Shown here: positions 5,192 to 14,386 of the stretch, one piece after another
How positions within the stretch are numbered: position 1 is the stretch's first letter
Layout of the letters: every line of letters starts with the position of its first letter
Assembly (NCBI GenBank): GCA_037968855.1
Contig: JBBKWH010000100.1
Span: 1 to 21,194, forward strand
DNA: 21,194 nt
Source: JBBKWH01 sp037968855
Lineage (GTDB): Bacteria; Pseudomonadota; Gammaproteobacteria; Pseudomonadales; Moraxellaceae
Reading direction: 5' to 3'
Position numbers and translations under genes: made by a program
Notes under the pieces: model-generated
Databases searched by the model: none
The model's input: only the letters and a program-made list of their open reading frames with translations
What the model was told of the DNA's origin: nothing

Positions 5192-6004
5192 ATGAACATT
5201 CATCACTTAAATTGCGGCAGTATTTGTCCTGCTTGTCAGCGCTTGATGCAAGGTCGAGGGGGTTGGTTTGACGCAGCAAAGATGTGCTGTCATTGCTTGT
5301 TGATCGAAGATGAGCAAGGTCTGGTGTTGGTCGATACTGGATTTGGTACGCTGGATATTGAGCAGCCTAAGCGCTTAGGGGGTGGGTTTTTGGCCACCAT
5401 GCGGCCCAAGTTATTATTGGCCGAAACCGCGCTGTATCAAGTCAAAGCACTGGGTTATGACCCCGCCGATGTCCGGCATATTGTGCCTACACATTTGGAC
5501 TTGGATCATGCCGGTGGGTTGCCAGATTTCCCAGCAGCCACAGTGCATGTGCTACAAGCCGAGCATGATGCCGCGTTGCATCCTACAACCATTCCAGAAA
5601 AAGGCCGTTATCGCCAGCATCAATTTGCCCACGGCCCCAAGTGGCAAACCTATCAGCCAAGCAGTCAAACATGGTTTGGCTTTGAGGGTGTGCAACAGGT
5701 CAAGGGCTTGTCTGGCGAGGTGTTGATTGTGCCTTTACTGGGTCATACCAAAGGGCATAGCGGCATTGCGATCAAGCAGGGCAGCAAGTGGCTGCTACAC
5801 GTTGGCGATCTGTATTTTGATCGCCGCAGTTTGACTGCTGATGCGCCCATGATGATGCGGGTGTCTGAGCGTCTGATGGCGCATGACAATCGTCAGCGCT
5901 TGGCCAATGTGGGGCGTGTTGTAGCATTGCTAAACGAGCATGCCAATGAGGTTGAAGTGTTTTGTGCACACGACCCTTTAGAGCTGGCGCAAATGCAGCA
6001 ATAA
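5192..6004 (+). CDS. Metallo-beta-lactamase-fold hydrolase with HxDxDH motif
   Basis: Binuclear-metal hydrolase superfamily member, 270 residues, no signal peptide, so cytoplasmic. The metal motif is H101-L-D103-L-D105-H106: the second histidine of HxHxDH is Asp. Other ligands look intact: GHTKGH (H185/H189), D206 in HVGDLYFD and H260 in CAHDP. The N-terminus NCGSICPACQRL is that of a lactonase-like branch often annotated simply as MBL-fold hydrolase; C8, C12, C15, C32, C33 and C35 make it cysteine-rich. The substrate is not known; an N-acyl homoserine lactonase-like or other ester/lactone activity is possible but unsupported. It is a single gene flanked by terminators. Confidence 0.85.
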   Translation: MNIHHLNCGSICPACQRLMQGRGGWFDAAKMCCHCLLIEDEQGLVLVDTGFGTLDIEQPKRLGGGFLATMRPKLLLAETALYQVKALGYDPADVRHIVPTHLDLDHAGGLPDFPAATVHVLQAEHDAALHPTTIPEKGRYRQHQFAHGPKWQTYQPSSQTWFGFEGVQQVKGLSGEVLIVPLLGHTKGHSGIAIKQGSKWLLHVGDLYFDRRSLTADAPMMMRVSERLMAHDNRQRLANVGRVVALLNEHANEVEVFCAHDPLELAQMQQ

Positions 6005-6030
6005 GCAGCCAGTTGATGCTGTGATATTAG

Positions 6031-6065
6031 ACGTGTGGATCTGGTCAAAGATGCACGCGTTTTTT
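6031..6065 (+). terminator. Intrinsic terminator after the MBL-fold gene
   Basis: ACGTGTGGATC (6031-6041) pairs with GATGCACGCGT (6050-6060) with one mismatch and one wobble, followed by TTTTTT. It separates this gene from the oxidoreductase operon. Confidence 0.75.
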
Positions 6066-6142
6066 GTTAAAAAAGCGCAGTACAGGCACCAGAACAGTTT
6101 AATCTTGATCGTATCACTCGCTGTTGAATCATTGAGTTATCT

Positions 6143-8386
6143 ATGAAAAAAATCGCCATGTATCCGCATGCTGCTGGTGGCTGGGCCTCACTCAAAGGCA
6201 CTGCGCTGACGTTTTTAAATAAAGACACCTTACTCAAAGGCGGCGGAACCATGCGACGGGTCAACCAACCTAGCGGTGGGATCAAATGTCCGAGTTGTGC
6301 ATGGCCAGATTCGGCACACTTTAAGCCGATTGATTTTTGTGAAAGTGGTGCGAAGGCCGTTGCATTTGAAGCGACAGCCAAGCGAGTGACACCTGATTTT
6401 TTTGCCAAACATACCGTCACTGAGCTACGCACATGGAGCGACTATCAGCTTGATCAATTGGGGCGTTTGACCCATCCGATGAAGTACGATGCCGCCACCG
6501 ATCACTATGTGCCAGTCGATTGGGACACTGCCTACCGTGAGATTGGTCAGTTTTTGCAGACCCAGACCACCTCTGCACGTAGCGCGTTTTATACCTCCGG
6601 CAAAGTGGCCAATGAGCCAGCGTTTTGTTTTCAGTTGTTTGTGCGTGAGTACGGCACCAATAATCTGCCGGACTGTTCCAACATGTGCCACGAGCCAACC
6701 AGCGTGGGCTTGGCCGAGCAAATTGGCATTGGTAAAGCCACGGTGATCCGTGAGGATTTTAATCATTGTGATTTGATTTTTTCCTTTGGTCATAACCCTG
6801 GCACCAACCATCCGCGCTCATTGATTGCGCTGCGTGAAGCCAAACAAAACGGCGCAAAGATTGTTGCGGTCAATCCGATGCGAGAGCCGTCGTTGATGAG
6901 CTATCAGCATCCGCAAAGTCCGGTCGAAATGCTAACAGGTGGCGCGACGGATATTTCCGACCATTTTGTGCAAGTGCGCGTGGGCGGTGATACTGCGTTG
7001 ATCAGCGGGATTGTTAAGGCATTTTTAGAAATTGGTACACCAGATCAAGATTTTATTGAGACGCATACCAGCGGTCTGGATCAATTAAAAGTGCATCTGG
7101 TATCTTTAGAGTGGTCAGCGATTGAAGAGGCCAGCGGTATTGCTCGTGCAGAAATGTACGAACTGGCCGCGTTATACGATCAAAGCAAAGCAACCATTTG
7201 TACGTGGGGCATGGGCATTACCCAACATGAGCAAGGCATTGATGCCATTCGGATGATCATCAATTTGCTGTTGCTCAAAGGCAATATTGGCCGCAAAGGG
7301 ACTGGTGCAAGTCCAGTGCGTGGGCATTCCAATGTGCAGGGTGACCGCACCATGGGTATCCACGAAAAAGCCAATCCCGCCATGATGGATCGGATCGAAA
7401 AACTCTACGGTTTTAACCCGCCACGCGAAGACGGAATGGATGTGCTAAAAACCTTGCAGGCCATGCAAGCTGGTGAATTGGATTTCTTGCTGGGATTGGC
7501 TGGTAATTTTGCCAAAGCCACGCCAGATACCGAAGCCACGTTGCGCAACATGATGCGGCTTAAAATGACCGTGATGGTGTCGATCAGTCTTAATCGCTCG
7601 CATTTACATCATGGGCAAGCGGCTTATATCTTGCCAACCATTGCGCGCACTGAAGGCGATCATCAGGACAGCGGTTTTCAGAGCATTAGCATTGAAGATT
7701 CGATGAGCAATGTGACCTTGTCCAAAGGTTTTAATCCACCTGCGTCTGCAATGCTGCGTTCGGAAACTGCGATTATTGCCGGTGTTGCGCAAGCGACCAT
7801 TGCCAATAGCAAAATTCCGTGGACGCAGTTTGTCAGCAATTACGATCATATTCGTGATCATATTGCCCAAGTGATTGATGGCTTTGGCAACTTTAATCAG
7901 CGGGTGCGTGGCTCAAGAGGCTTTTATTTGGGCAATTCGGCGCGGGATCGGGTGTGGAATACAAAAACCCATAAAGCACAATTTTTGCCCCCAGAACTGC
8001 CGTTGATTCCAGCCGTGTTGCAGCAAGCCGGTACCTTACGTCTAACCACCATTCGCGCGCATGGCCAATTTAACACCACCATTTATGACATGAACGACCG
8101 CTATCGTGGCATTCATGGCGAGCGGGATGTGTTGTTTATGCATCCAGAGCAAATGCGCGATCTCAATCTAGCGGTCGGTCAGCGGGTCGATGTGACCGCA
8201 CGTTATGCCAGTGGCGAGCGCACACTCAAACAACTCAAGCTGGTGGCGTTTGACCTGCCCAAAGGCTGCGTGGCTGCTTACTATCCAGAAGCCAACGATT
8301 TGGTGCCGCTTGAGCATCACGTACCGCGCGCGCATACCCCCGCGTACAAGTCGATTCCGGTGGTAGTCAGTAGCAGTCAGGTATGA
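6143..8386 (+). CDS. FdhF/YdeP-family molybdopterin oxidoreductase
   Basis: Large molybdenum bis-MGD enzyme of the formate-dehydrogenase-alpha-like family, 747 residues, no Tat signal, so cytoplasmic. IKCPSCAWPD (C49, C52) and FCESGAKA (C66) are typical of the YdeP branch rather than of respiratory formate dehydrogenases with four-cysteine clusters. NMCHEPTS gives C182 as probable molybdenum ligand in place of the Sec/Cys of formate dehydrogenases. Cofactor-binding blocks follow (FGHNPGTNHPRS; GHSNVQGDRTMG; the C-terminal GQFNTTIYD and YYPEAN). E. coli YdeP is linked to acid resistance, but its reaction is not settled. No electron-transfer subunit is adjacent. The ribosome site is weak. The stop overlaps fdhD by ATGA. 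Confidence 0.88.
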   Translation: MKKIAMYPHAAGGWASLKGTALTFLNKDTLLKGGGTMRRVNQPSGGIKCPSCAWPDSAHFKPIDFCESGAKAVAFEATAKRVTPDFFAKHTVTELRTWSDYQLDQLGRLTHPMKYDAATDHYVPVDWDTAYREIGQFLQTQTTSARSAFYTSGKVANEPAFCFQLFVREYGTNNLPDCSNMCHEPTSVGLAEQIGIGKATVIREDFNHCDLIFSFGHNPGTNHPRSLIALREAKQNGAKIVAVNPMREPSLMSYQHPQSPVEMLTGGATDISDHFVQVRVGGDTALISGIVKAFLEIGTPDQDFIETHTSGLDQLKVHLVSLEWSAIEEASGIARAEMYELAALYDQSKATICTWGMGITQHEQGIDAIRMIINLLLLKGNIGRKGTGASPVRGHSNVQGDRTMGIHEKANPAMMDRIEKLYGFNPPREDGMDVLKTLQAMQAGELDFLLGLAGNFAKATPDTEATLRNMMRLKMTVMVSISLNRSHLHHGQAAYILPTIARTEGDHQDSGFQSISIEDSMSNVTLSKGFNPPASAMLRSETAIIAGVAQATIANSKIPWTQFVSNYDHIRDHIAQVIDGFGNFNQRVRGSRGFYLGNSARDRVWNTKTHKAQFLPPELPLIPAVLQQAGTLRLTTIRAHGQFNTTIYDMNDRYRGIHGERDVLFMHPEQMRDLNLAVGQRVDVTARYASGERTLKQLKLVAFDLPKGCVAAYYPEANDLVPLEHHVPRAHTPAYKSIPVVVSSSQV

Positions 8387-9174
8387 GTGACATCACGCTG
8401 ATTAATGCTGATCAACGTAGTCAGGCGGCCTTTCAGCGGCGCGGTGGTTGCATCGCCGAGGTCAATCTCAATCTGGCCGAAGAAGTGCCGGTGGCCTTGG
8501 TTTATAACGGCATCTCACATGTGGTGCTGATGGCGACGCCGCAGCATTTGCGTGAGTTGGCCTATGGCTTTTCGTTGACCGAAGGCATCATTCGGTCGGT
8601 TAGTGATGTGTACGATCTGGATATTGAAACCAGTCAGCAGGGCGTAACGGTTTCCATGACCTTGGCCTCGGCTTGCTTTGCTCAGTTAAAGCAGCGACGG
8701 CGACAAATGAGTGGCCGAACCGGTTGTGGTTTATGCGGCATTGAGTCGTTAGCAATGGCGCAGCCCAGCGTGCCACAACTCAGACAGCCGTTGGATTTGA
8801 TCCACTATGCCGATGATATTCAACAAGCGTTTAAACGACTTCCGATCCTACAGCCGATCAATCAAGCGACCGGTGCGTGTCATGCGGCGGCCTTATTGTT
8901 GCCAGATCAATCATTGCAGGTGTTTGAAGATGTGGGTCGGCATAATGCCTTGGACAAGCTGATTGGCTGGCGGATGTTGCAACCTAATCAGCCAATTGGC
9001 CCTGTGTTATTGACCTCGCGCTTGTCGTTTGAGTTGGTGCAAAAAGCTGCCTATGCCCAGTTACCGTTACTGGCGGCGATTTCTGCACCGACTGCTTTGG
9101 CCGTACAGTTGGCGCAAGATGCGGGCATGACCTTGGTGGCTTTTGTGCGGGATGATCGGATGACGTGGTTTTAG
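8383..9174 (+). CDS. fdhD: Formate dehydrogenase accessory sulfurtransferase FdhD
   Basis: FdhD takes sulfur from IscS and transfers it to the molybdenum cofactor of formate dehydrogenases before insertion. The 263-residue protein has the catalytic CxxC loop GRTGCGLCG (C115, C118) and the signature FEDVGRHNALDKLIG in the C-terminal half, both intact. The four-base overlap with the oxidoreductase gene indicates coupled translation and makes that enzyme its likely client. Confidence 0.95.
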   Translation: MSDITLINADQRSQAAFQRRGGCIAEVNLNLAEEVPVALVYNGISHVVLMATPQHLRELAYGFSLTEGIIRSVSDVYDLDIETSQQGVTVSMTLASACFAQLKQRRRQMSGRTGCGLCGIESLAMAQPSVPQLRQPLDLIHYADDIQQAFKRLPILQPINQATGACHAAALLLPDQSLQVFEDVGRHNALDKLIGWRMLQPNQPIGPVLLTSRLSFELVQKAAYAQLPLLAAISAPTALAVQLAQDAGMTLVAFVRDDRMTWF

Positions 9175-9205
9175 TCGTTAGATCGTCTAGCTGATCAGAT
9201 GTAAT

Positions 9206-9237
9206 AAAAAACCGCAGTCTAAGCTGCGGTTTTTTTT
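9206..9237. terminator. Bidirectional intrinsic terminator between fdhD and the RND pump
   Basis: ACCGCAG pairs with CTGCGGT (9211-9217 with 9224-9230), with five A on the left and eight T on the right, so it can end both the plus-strand fdhD transcript and the minus-strand efflux transcript, whose stop codon lies 17 bp away. Confidence 0.92.
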
Positions 9238-9253
9238 ATGACCGATACAGCGC

Positions 9254-12200
9254 TTAGTGGTATTTGCCTCGCACACTGTTGCGGAACTTAAAGCGACGGA
9301 TTTGCCGTAGGGTAAACACCTTCATGTCATCCAAATAGGTGTAAATCACCGGTACGACCACCAAGGTCAGCAAGGTTGAGGTCAATACCCCACCAATGAT
9401 GGCGTGCGCCATTGGCGAGCGTTGCTCTGCACCTTCACCCAAGCCCAAGGCCAACGGCACCATCCCCACAATCATGGCCGTTGTGGTCATCAAAATAGGC
9501 CGCAAACGGGTCCGACCGGCTTCAATAATCGCACTTTCACGGTCATCGCCGTTATCCACCGCATTCTTGATAAAGTCGATCAGCAAAATCGCATTCTTGG
9601 TCACCAGACCCATCAACATGATGATGCCGATAATCGAGAAGATGTTCAGCGTACTGCCAAAGGTATACAGCGCAAAGAACACCCCAATCAAGGACAATGG
9701 CAGCGACGACATAATCGCGACAGGGTACAAAAAGCTATTGAACTGCGAGCCGAGCAACATGTAGATAAACAACACGGCAAGCACCAGCGCAGTGGCTGCA
9801 TGGGCAATCGATTCGGCCATGTCTTTGTTCGCGCCTTCCACTTGGAAGCTATAACCGGCAGGCAAATCCATACCCGCTTGCACTTTGGCAATGTCCTCAC
9901 CAATATCACCGGCTGGGCGGCCTTGCACGTTGGCTTGAATCAACACTTCGCGGAACAAATCACGACGGTTAATCTGCGAGGCACCCAGCGTTTGCTTAAA
10001 TTCAGCCACTTGTGACAGCGGAATCATCACTGGTAAGCCGGTGGACGGATCTACCCGACTAGTCGACAGCGATAGGTTTTGAATATCCGACTGACGTTGA
10101 CGGCCTTCTTCTGGCAAGCGCACGTTGACGTCATAGTTTTCGCCTTGCGCGTCTTGCCATGTGGTGACGTTTTCACCGGCGAGCAATGGACGTAAGGTTT
10201 GACCAATCTGGCCAATCGACAAGCCAGCATCACTGGCAGCATCACGATTGAGTGTGACCGATAGGGCAGGCTTTGGTGCTTTAAGCGAAGACTCCAAATC
10301 GACCACGCCGTTAATCTTGGCCAGTTTGGTCATAAACTCATCAGAGATTTTTTGCAGTTGATCCAACTCACGGCCACGAATCGAAATCAAAATCGGCTTT
10401 AGACCACCCGATACAGACTCTTTAGCCGAGGCGACCGAAGTCACAATAATGCCGCCGACGCTTTGTAAGCGCTGACGCATATCGTTGTTGAGTTGATCCA
10501 ATGAGCGGCTACGCTCTTCTTTTGACTTGAGCTGAATGCGAATTTGCGACTTGTTGCGGCCGCGACTGCCCAAGCTGTTAATAGTGGCATAGGTAGCTTT
10601 GACTTCAGGATAAGCTCGAATAATTTGATCGACCTGCGATACTTTGGCTTGGGTATACTCCAAGGATGCATCGACAGGGGTTTCAAACTTGACCGACATT
10701 TCACCCAAGTCAGGCGTTGGCACAAACTCTTTACCAATCAAACCAGCGAGCATAAATGCACCCACCAATGATGCCAGTGCAACAGCCATAGTCATTAGAC
10801 GATATTTGAGGCAAAAGCGTAGTGCGTTGGCGTACCACTCATTTAAGCGGTCTAATTGATCAGAGAACCATTTTAAAAACCGTTCAAAACGATTGAGCTT
10901 GGCATGCGGGTTGTGGTCTTCTGGCCAGACTGCCGATAGCATTGGGTCAAGGGTAAATGACACAAACATCGACAGCAAAACCGCCGCAGATACCGTGACA
11001 CCAAATTGATAAAAGAAGCGGCCAATAATCCCGCCCATAAATGCAACTGGCAAAAACACTGCCACAATGGTCAAGGTGGTGGCCAAAACGGCTAGACCAA
11101 TTTCTTCAGTTCCATCCAGCGCAGCTTGCTTGTGGCCTTTGCCCATAGCGGCGTGACGCACAATGTTTTCGCGTACCACAATCGCATCATCAATCAGCAA
11201 ACCAATACACAACGACAATGCCATTAGGGTCATGGTGTTGATGGTAAAACCACACATCCACATCACAGCCAAAGTGCCAAACAGCGAGATGGGCAGGGTC
11301 AAGCCGGTAATAATGGTTGAGCGCCATGAGCCCAAAAACAGCAACACAATCAAGATGGCTAAAATACCACCCTCAATCAGGGTGCGTACCACATCGGCCA
11401 GTGAGGCGCGAATACTGCGGGCGCTATCTGCGACCACGGTCATTTCGATACCAGATGGCAAGGTCTTTTTGATCTCATCAAGTTCGGTACGGGTGCGATC
11501 AACCACCTCCACCACATTTGCACCAGAGACTTTAATAATATCCATACCAATGGCAGGGCTACCATCAACCAATGCTGCTGACTCAGCTTCGGCTTGAGCG
11601 TCACTGACGGTTGCGACTTGATCCAAGTAGATCGGTGCACCGTTGCGACGGGCCACAATCAAGCGATTAAAATCTTGTGGCTGCTTGATGCGACCACGAA
11701 TTTGGACCACTAACTCTTGATTGCCACGACGCAGCGTGCCGCTAGGCAGTTCCATGTTTTCGGTACGTAACACACCCATGACTTGGTCGATGCTAACGCC
11801 CAATGCTTGCATGCGTTGTGGGTCGACTGCCACGCGAATTTGCCGCTCAACCGTGCCCAAAATACTCACTTTACCTACGCCAGTCACGGTCTGTAGGCGC
11901 GGTACAACACGCTGATCCAAATAAGTCGATAGCTCACGCATCGGTAGGGTCGTTGAACTAAACGCAACAGAGACGACAGGGGCGGCACTTGGGTCGTAGC
12001 GCTCAATCAGAGAGTCTTCGATGTCATCGCGCAGTTGTGGGCGGATCAAAGCAATTTTGTCGCGGACATCCTGCGCAGCAACCGGTGTTGGCACATTGAG
12101 ATCAAATTTGATAATGATCGTCGACAAGCCCTCACTAGATGCCGAGGTGATCTGATTGATCCCTGCAATAGTGTTGAGGGTGTCCTCAATCTTGCGGGTC

Positions 12201-12388
12201 ACATCCGATTCGACCACTTCTGGCGAGGCACCCGGATAGGAGGTATAGACCACCACATAAGGGAACTCGACGCTTGGAAACTCCTCCACGCCCATACGCT
12301 GCCATGAGGCAATCCCCAACACCATGAGCGCTAGCATCATCATGGTGGCAAAAACGGGGTGATTCACACTGATTCGGGTCAGCCACAT
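9254..12388 (-). CDS. RND efflux transporter permease (HAE-1/AcrB family)
   Basis: Proton-driven inner-membrane pump, 1044 residues, full length for the family. The N-terminal helix is followed by the porter-domain stretch EFPSVEFPYVVVYTSYPG. TM4 carries the paired proton-relay aspartates D400-D401 (GLLIDDAIVV), and the TM10-region lysine is visible in GLVTKNAILL. The late motif LRPILMTTTAMIVGMVPLAL is typical. It lies downstream of the adaptor gene with a 61-bp gap and is presumably cotranscribed. No outer-membrane channel gene is adjacent, so a TolC-like partner elsewhere is implied. The substrate (drugs, dyes, solvents) cannot be assigned. Confidence 0.93.
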   Translation of the reverse strand: MWLTRISVNHPVFATMMMLALMVLGIASWQRMGVEEFPSVEFPYVVVYTSYPGASPEVVESDVTRKIEDTLNTIAGINQITSASSEGLSTIIIKFDLNVPTPVAAQDVRDKIALIRPQLRDDIEDSLIERYDPSAAPVVSVAFSSTTLPMRELSTYLDQRVVPRLQTVTGVGKVSILGTVERQIRVAVDPQRMQALGVSIDQVMGVLRTENMELPSGTLRRGNQELVVQIRGRIKQPQDFNRLIVARRNGAPIYLDQVATVSDAQAEAESAALVDGSPAIGMDIIKVSGANVVEVVDRTRTELDEIKKTLPSGIEMTVVADSARSIRASLADVVRTLIEGGILAILIVLLFLGSWRSTIITGLTLPISLFGTLAVMWMCGFTINTMTLMALSLCIGLLIDDAIVVRENIVRHAAMGKGHKQAALDGTEEIGLAVLATTLTIVAVFLPVAFMGGIIGRFFYQFGVTVSAAVLLSMFVSFTLDPMLSAVWPEDHNPHAKLNRFERFLKWFSDQLDRLNEWYANALRFCLKYRLMTMAVALASLVGAFMLAGLIGKEFVPTPDLGEMSVKFETPVDASLEYTQAKVSQVDQIIRAYPEVKATYATINSLGSRGRNKSQIRIQLKSKEERSRSLDQLNNDMRQRLQSVGGIIVTSVASAKESVSGGLKPILISIRGRELDQLQKISDEFMTKLAKINGVVDLESSLKAPKPALSVTLNRDAASDAGLSIGQIGQTLRPLLAGENVTTWQDAQGENYDVNVRLPEEGRQRQSDIQNLSLSTSRVDPSTGLPVMIPLSQVAEFKQTLGASQINRRDLFREVLIQANVQGRPAGDIGEDIAKVQAGMDLPAGYSFQVEGANKDMAESIAHAATALVLAVLFIYMLLGSQFNSFLYPVAIMSSLPLSLIGVFFALYTFGSTLNIFSIIGIIMLMGLVTKNAILLIDFIKNAVDNGDDRESAIIEAGRTRLRPILMTTTAMIVGMVPLALGLGEGAEQRSPMAHAIIGGVLTSTLLTLVVVPVIYTYLDDMKVFTLRQIRRFKFRNSVRGKYH

Positions 12389-12449
12389 GCCATAGATCCC
12401 CTGTACATCCTGTTGTTTTACGTTTTAAAGCCCTCTCGGGCAGTCTGTA

Positions 12450-13577
12450 TTACGGTGTGAGGCGAACAGTACGACCACGCGCACCTTCGGCCAATGACAG
12501 CTTGGCAACAGTTTCGCCAGCAGTGATATCACTGACCAAGGCCCAACCACTGATAGGATCTTCACTTTGAATCGTCACGTTTTGCTGTGTCAGCTTGTTG
12601 TCGCGTACCACCCAAACAAAGCGCTGACCCGCCGCATTGCTCTGAATCGCCTGAGTTGGTAAGGCCACACCAGTTTTGGGCTGGCCATGCTGCAACACGC
12701 CTTCGGCAAACAAACCGGCACGCAGCACATTGTTTGGATTATCAACCCGCGCATAAAAAGTCAGGGTGCGACTCATCATGTCAGCAATAGGATTGACCCG
12801 ATTAATTTGGCCATTAAAGGTTTGATCCGCTAAGCCTTGCACACTAAAGACCACTTGTTGGCCCACATGCAGCATGGATTGAGCCTGAGCAGGTGCGGTG
12901 GCTTTTAGTTCGAGCAAAGATGGGTCAATAATTTCCATCAAGGATTGACCGGGCGAAACGGTTTGACCCGGCTCAACACGACGTGACGACACCACACCAT
13001 CTAATGGCGCACGAATCACCGCATCGCTAACGGCCTTGCGAGAAATAGCGACCATGGCTTGCTGTGCTTTAACCGACTCTTGTTGCGCACTGGCATCAGC
13101 GGCACTGCGCTCGTATTCCATTTGCGACACAAAGCCCTTGTTATACAGCTGAGCATTTCGATCACGCACACTACGCGCCAAAATCAATTGTGCATTGGCA
13201 CCGGCCAAGTTGGCTTCGGCTTGTGCCAAGCGTGACTGACTGTCTTGGGTGTTGAGTGTGACCAACGGCTCACCTCGTCTGACCCGATCACCATCTTCGG
13301 CTAAGACAGACAACACCATAGCGGCCCCTTGCGGTTGTACCGAGGTGCTACGTACGGCTTGTAGTGAGCCTGACACCGCCGTGCTAGGCGATAGCGTGCG
13401 CGACTCTGCCAGCACAATGTCAGCAGGTGCGAGTTCGATTTCGGTTGGGGCTTTGGTGGTTTGTTCAGCCTCAGATGTAGGCTGACATCCTACTAATAAA
13501 GTGCTTAAACAACCACATAGCAAAAGACTGGCACCTAAAGTGACAGTCGGGCGAATGATCGAGGCGACATCTTTCAA
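12450..13577 (-). CDS. RND efflux periplasmic adaptor (membrane fusion lipoprotein)
   Basis: Adaptor linking the inner-membrane pump to an outer-membrane channel. It begins with a lipoprotein signal ending LSTLLVGC, so the mature protein should be lipidated at that Cys (residue 31 from this start). Next come a lipoyl-like half (VLAEDGDRVRRGEPLVTL), a coiled-coil hairpin of alternating Ala/Gln-rich helices, the second lipoyl half (IRAPLDGVVSSRRVEPGQTVSPGQ), then beta-barrel and membrane-proximal parts. I chose TTG 13577 because GGAG lies six bases before it and the signal peptide becomes normal; GTG 13598 (382 residues) has a poor ribosome site but cannot be excluded. First gene of the pump operon. 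Confidence 0.88.
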   Translation of the reverse strand: MKDVASIIRPTVTLGASLLLCGCLSTLLVGCQPTSEAEQTTKAPTEIELAPADIVLAESRTLSPSTAVSGSLQAVRSTSVQPQGAAMVLSVLAEDGDRVRRGEPLVTLNTQDSQSRLAQAEANLAGANAQLILARSVRDRNAQLYNKGFVSQMEYERSAADASAQQESVKAQQAMVAISRKAVSDAVIRAPLDGVVSSRRVEPGQTVSPGQSLMEIIDPSLLELKATAPAQAQSMLHVGQQVVFSVQGLADQTFNGQINRVNPIADMMSRTLTFYARVDNPNNVLRAGLFAEGVLQHGQPKTGVALPTQAIQSNAAGQRFVWVVRDNKLTQQNVTIQSEDPISGWALVSDITAGETVAKLSLAEGARGRTVRLTP

Positions 13578-13598
13578 TTCTGGCTCCAGCAGTCCCAC

Positions 13599-14055
13599 GA
13601 ATCCATGTTCGAGATTCTTGTGATAATAATGGATGATAAACGTCCACTGTACAGGTCAGCTTGTTTGCAAAAAAAGCTGGGTACAGTCGAGAATAGATCA
13701 GCAGGATCGGAGGGTAGAGCAAAAAGCATCCAGATCGCGTCATCTCGACGTGGTGAGTTGCTTTAACAAAAGCAGAAGCGTCCACTCTAGCAAAAAAAAA
13801 GCAACAACAAATAAGATTCTCACATAGATCACCTTTGGCCTCAAGTGTGCACTGATCAACTGTTTTGATCTGCAAACGACCAATAGGCCGACAGACGGTG
13901 TCTTAGACATGGTCAAGTGATTCGAGCGTCTATTGAAGGAATGTAATTTTGTGTAAAAATAAACAAGTCTTGTGTACGGATTGTAAGGTTTATACATCTA
14001 CCTTGCGTGGAACACTGTGCATCAACACATTTTTTATTCTTTGATAGGTGCTGGA
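13599..14055. other. Intergenic region between divergent genes
   Basis: This 457-bp A/T-richer region separates the efflux adaptor (minus) from the small gene at 14056 (plus) and should contain both promoters, but no strong -35/-10 pair stands out. It holds a nine-A tract near 13792-13801 and an inverted repeat GATCAA/TTGATC with a five-base spacer at 13854-13870. No regulator gene, RNA or convincing ORF was found; the overlapping minus-strand frames have no protein-like composition. Confidence 0.5.
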
Positions 14056-14370
14056 ATGCCAAATAGGCCAGAGCCATTAACACTGCAAGACTGTCTACAA
14101 GAGCTGATCGATCAGACCAACCGTCAAGACCGACAATGGGTGCAGCCTCTGCGGCGAATTCAACGTTATATTGAGCAAGGCAAAGTGATCGAAGCGACAC
14201 AGGCATGGCAGTCTTTGCTTCGGCCTATGCGTGGCAGTTTTCACGAGTTTTTCATTTGTTGTGATGATCTAGATCAAATGCGATTGGTCAATATTCGCAT
14301 TGATCACTTAAGAGATCGCATTTCTGATGAGTTAAACGATCTAATGATAGAAAAAACCAGTCGTGCTTAA
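14056..14370 (+). CDS. Small hypothetical protein, 104 residues
   Basis: Not recognised. ATG 14056 begins MPNRPEPLTLQDC; an in-frame GTG at 14017 would add 13 residues but gives an odd N-terminus. The protein is hydrophilic, predicted helical, rich in Asp, Arg, Gln and Leu, with no signal peptide or membrane segment. Visible patches are QWVQPLRRIQRYIEQGK and DDLDQMRLVNIRIDHLRDR, suggesting a helical bundle or coiled coil. Two adjacent cysteines (FFICCDD) are present. It ends 16 bp from the convergent exported-protein gene. The DNA has eight GATC sites between 14106 and 14341. Confidence 0.6.
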   Translation: MPNRPEPLTLQDCLQELIDQTNRQDRQWVQPLRRIQRYIEQGKVIEATQAWQSLLRPMRGSFHEFFICCDDLDQMRLVNIRIDHLRDRISDELNDLMIEKTSRA

Positions 14371-14386
14371 AAGACGGATAAGCAGA

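Noticed and set aside
9404..10015. Plus-strand 203-residue ORF inside the RND pump gene
   Set aside because: Antisense to a full-length conserved pump; His/Gln/Arg-rich translation typical of a shadow frame.
13471..13875. Minus-strand ORFs upstream of the adaptor gene
   Set aside because: They overlap the adaptor start in another frame and have no recognisable domain or ribosome site.
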